Shown here: piece by piece, positions 5,362 to 6,574 of the stretch
Layout: the number at the start of each line of letters is the position of its first letter
Position numbering within the stretch: the stretch's first letter is position 1
Assembly (NCBI GenBank): GCA_018663815.1
Contig: JABJPQ010000547.1
Location: 1 to 6,574, forward strand
DNA from: Halobacteriovoraceae bacterium
Lineage (GTDB): Bacteria > Bdellovibrionota > Bacteriovoracia > Bacteriovoracales > Bacteriovoracaceae
DNA length: 6,574 nt
Direction: 5' to 3'
Notes under the pieces: model-generated
The model's database searches: none
What the model saw: only the letters and a program-made list of their open reading frames with translations
Told to the model about the DNA's origin: nothing
Program-made: the position numbers and the translations under genes

Positions 5362-6574
5362 ATGAAATCTCTTGAATTAAATCCACACGTTCTTCAGTTA
5401 AAGGAAAGTTCCACTTTAGCCATTAATGAAAAGTCTAAAGCTCTCAGAGAGCAAAGAAAGACTATCTATCATTGGGGATTTGGTCAGTCTCCATTTCCCA
5501 TTGCAAAACCAATTCAAAATGCTCTGGTGAGGCATGCTCATCACAAAGAATACCTTCCAACTCAAGGACTACTCCAATTACGTTCAACTATAACCGAGTT
5601 CTACCGTCGTGAACTTGACCTTGAATTTAGTACTGATCAAGTTTTTATTGGGCCAGGCAGTAAAGAACTCATCTTTCAACTGTTATACTTATTGCAAGGC
5701 CATGTTATTATTCCTGCACCAAGCTGGGTTAGTTATGAACCTCAAATAAATATTAAAGGACATAAAACATCCATCCTAATCACCAAGCCAAGTAATAATT
5801 ACAAAATGACTCCTGAGCAATTAGATGAGTTTTGTAAAACTTTTTCTGCAAATCAAAAAACATTAATTCTAAACTCTCCGTCAAATCCCTCTGGCCAGTA
5901 CTACACTGACGTTGAACTTGAAAGCCTAGCTCCAGTACTAACAAAGCATAATATCATTGTTATCTCTGATGAAATTTATGGACAAGTCAACTTTAAGCTC
6001 AATCAAAGTCCAAGCCTAGCAAAGTACTATCCTGAAAGAACGATCATTACAGGAGGACTGTCCAAAGCTCACTCTGCTGGGGGTTACCGTCTTGGGTACA
6101 TGCTCATTCCAACTACGCTTAGTGATATTTTGAATCCGATGAAGGCCATGATAAGTGAAACCTTTAGTGCGGTGGCCTCCCCAATTCAGTACGCTGCCAT
6201 TAAAGCATGGGACTTCACCAAAGAAGTTGAGGATGAAGTTCGGCTTTGTACTCAGATTCACAAAGCTTGTGGAGAATATGTCTATAAGTTCCTAATCAAG
6301 CTTAACATACAAACTCCTCCTCCCTGTGGTGCATTCTACCTTTTTATTTCTTTTGATTACTACCGGAGTAAACTTGAAAACTTAAACATTCTTAATAGTC
6401 CTGATCTTTGTAACTACATCTTAGATAAGTTTCAAATAGCACTACTACCAGGTGATGATTTTTATTATCCAGCCGAGAGCCTAACTGCCAGACTTGCTTT
6501 TGTGGACTATGATGGTGAAAAGGTGTTAGCCGCAGCAAAGAACACGCCCCATATTAATGAAGACTTTGTAGAAC
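5362..6574 (+). CDS. PLP-dependent aminotransferase, class I/II (3' end beyond window)
   Basis: The frame runs without a stop for 404 codons from ATG 5362 to the right edge, so only the extreme C-terminus should be missing. It is a fold-type I (aspartate aminotransferase superfamily) PLP enzyme that moves amino groups between amino acids and 2-oxo acids in the cytoplasm. Visible landmarks are GFGQSPFPIAKP (39-50), PAPSWVSYEP (118-127) with the aromatic that stacks on PLP, NSPSNPSG (171-178) with Asn175, SDEIYG (202-207) with Asp203 for the pyridine nitrogen, and GGLSKAHSAGGYRLGY (231-246). That last motif carries Schiff-base Lys235 and phosphate-binding Arg243. Arg377 (TARLAF) is the likely substrate carboxylate ligand. 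The substrate cannot be fixed from motifs alone. Its divergent partner, an acidic amino-acid symporter, hints at aspartate or glutamate as amino donor (inference). The Shine-Dalgarno is weak, but an earlier start is unlikely because the upstream DNA is the AT-rich control region. Confidence 0.95.
   Translation, partial: MKSLELNPHVLQLKESSTLAINEKSKALREQRKTIYHWGFGQSPFPIAKPIQNALVRHAHHKEYLPTQGLLQLRSTITEFYRRELDLEFSTDQVFIGPGSKELIFQLLYLLQGHVIIPAPSWVSYEPQINIKGHKTSILITKPSNNYKMTPEQLDEFCKTFSANQKTLILNSPSNPSGQYYTDVELESLAPVLTKHNIIVISDEIYGQVNFKLNQSPSLAKYYPERTIITGGLSKAHSAGGYRLGYMLIPTTLSDILNPMKAMISETFSAVASPIQYAAIKAWDFTKEVEDEVRLCTQIHKACGEYVYKFLIKLNIQTPPPCGAFYLFISFDYYRSKLENLNILNSPDLCNYILDKFQIALLPGDDFYYPAESLTARLAFVDYDGEKVLAAAKNTPHINEDFVE

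Noticed and set aside
6016..6261. 81-codon minus-strand open frame
   Set aside because: It is antisense to the conserved PLP-lysine region of the aminotransferase, whose motifs fix the real frame.

Overview
The window is AT-rich, roughly two-thirds A+T by eye, with lysine- and asparagine-rich proteins. It is densely packed with bacterial genes, most of them for exported or membrane proteins. The mix of a secreted endonuclease, a lipoprotein with a zinc-protease motif and calcium-loop repeats, and an amino-acid uptake gene beside an aminotransferase would suit a low-GC Gram-negative such as a marine Bdellovibrionota/Bacteriovorax-type bacterium. That placement is inference from style and content; no marker gene fixes it.

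Left part, minus strand. Reading leftward from 3153 there is a periplasmic or secreted endonuclease I (EndA/NucM family, 3153-2377). Its stop codon overlaps the start codon (TAATG) of a 668-residue lipoprotein (2377-371). The lipoprotein appears to combine a TraB/ChaN-like N-terminal domain, two thrombospondin-type-3-like calcium loops and a C-terminal HExxH metallopeptidase-like domain. Further left, behind its own well-formed promoter and ribosome binding site, is the first 87 codons of an unrecognised gene that leaves the window at base 1.

Middle. Divergent from endA, with only 55 bp between the two starts, is a plus-strand gene for an unrecognised exported protein of 219 residues (3209-3868). 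It converges on the acidic amino-acid/dicarboxylate:cation symporter gene (5239-3899, minus). A GC-rich hairpin between them at 3873-3892 has its U-tract on the symporter's strand.

Right part. The symporter gene is divergent from a class I/II PLP aminotransferase gene that starts at 5362 and runs off the right edge after 404 codons. The 122-bp space between them holds a perfect 9-bp inverted repeat (5258-5282), an 11-bp tandem repeat (5298-5326) and a possible extra half-site (5336-5342), so it looks like a shared control region. The simplest reading is that acidic amino acids are taken up by the symporter and transaminated by the enzyme, under common control.

No RNA gene, CRISPR array, insertion sequence or phage gene was seen. 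There is no gene-free stretch longer than about 125 bp.
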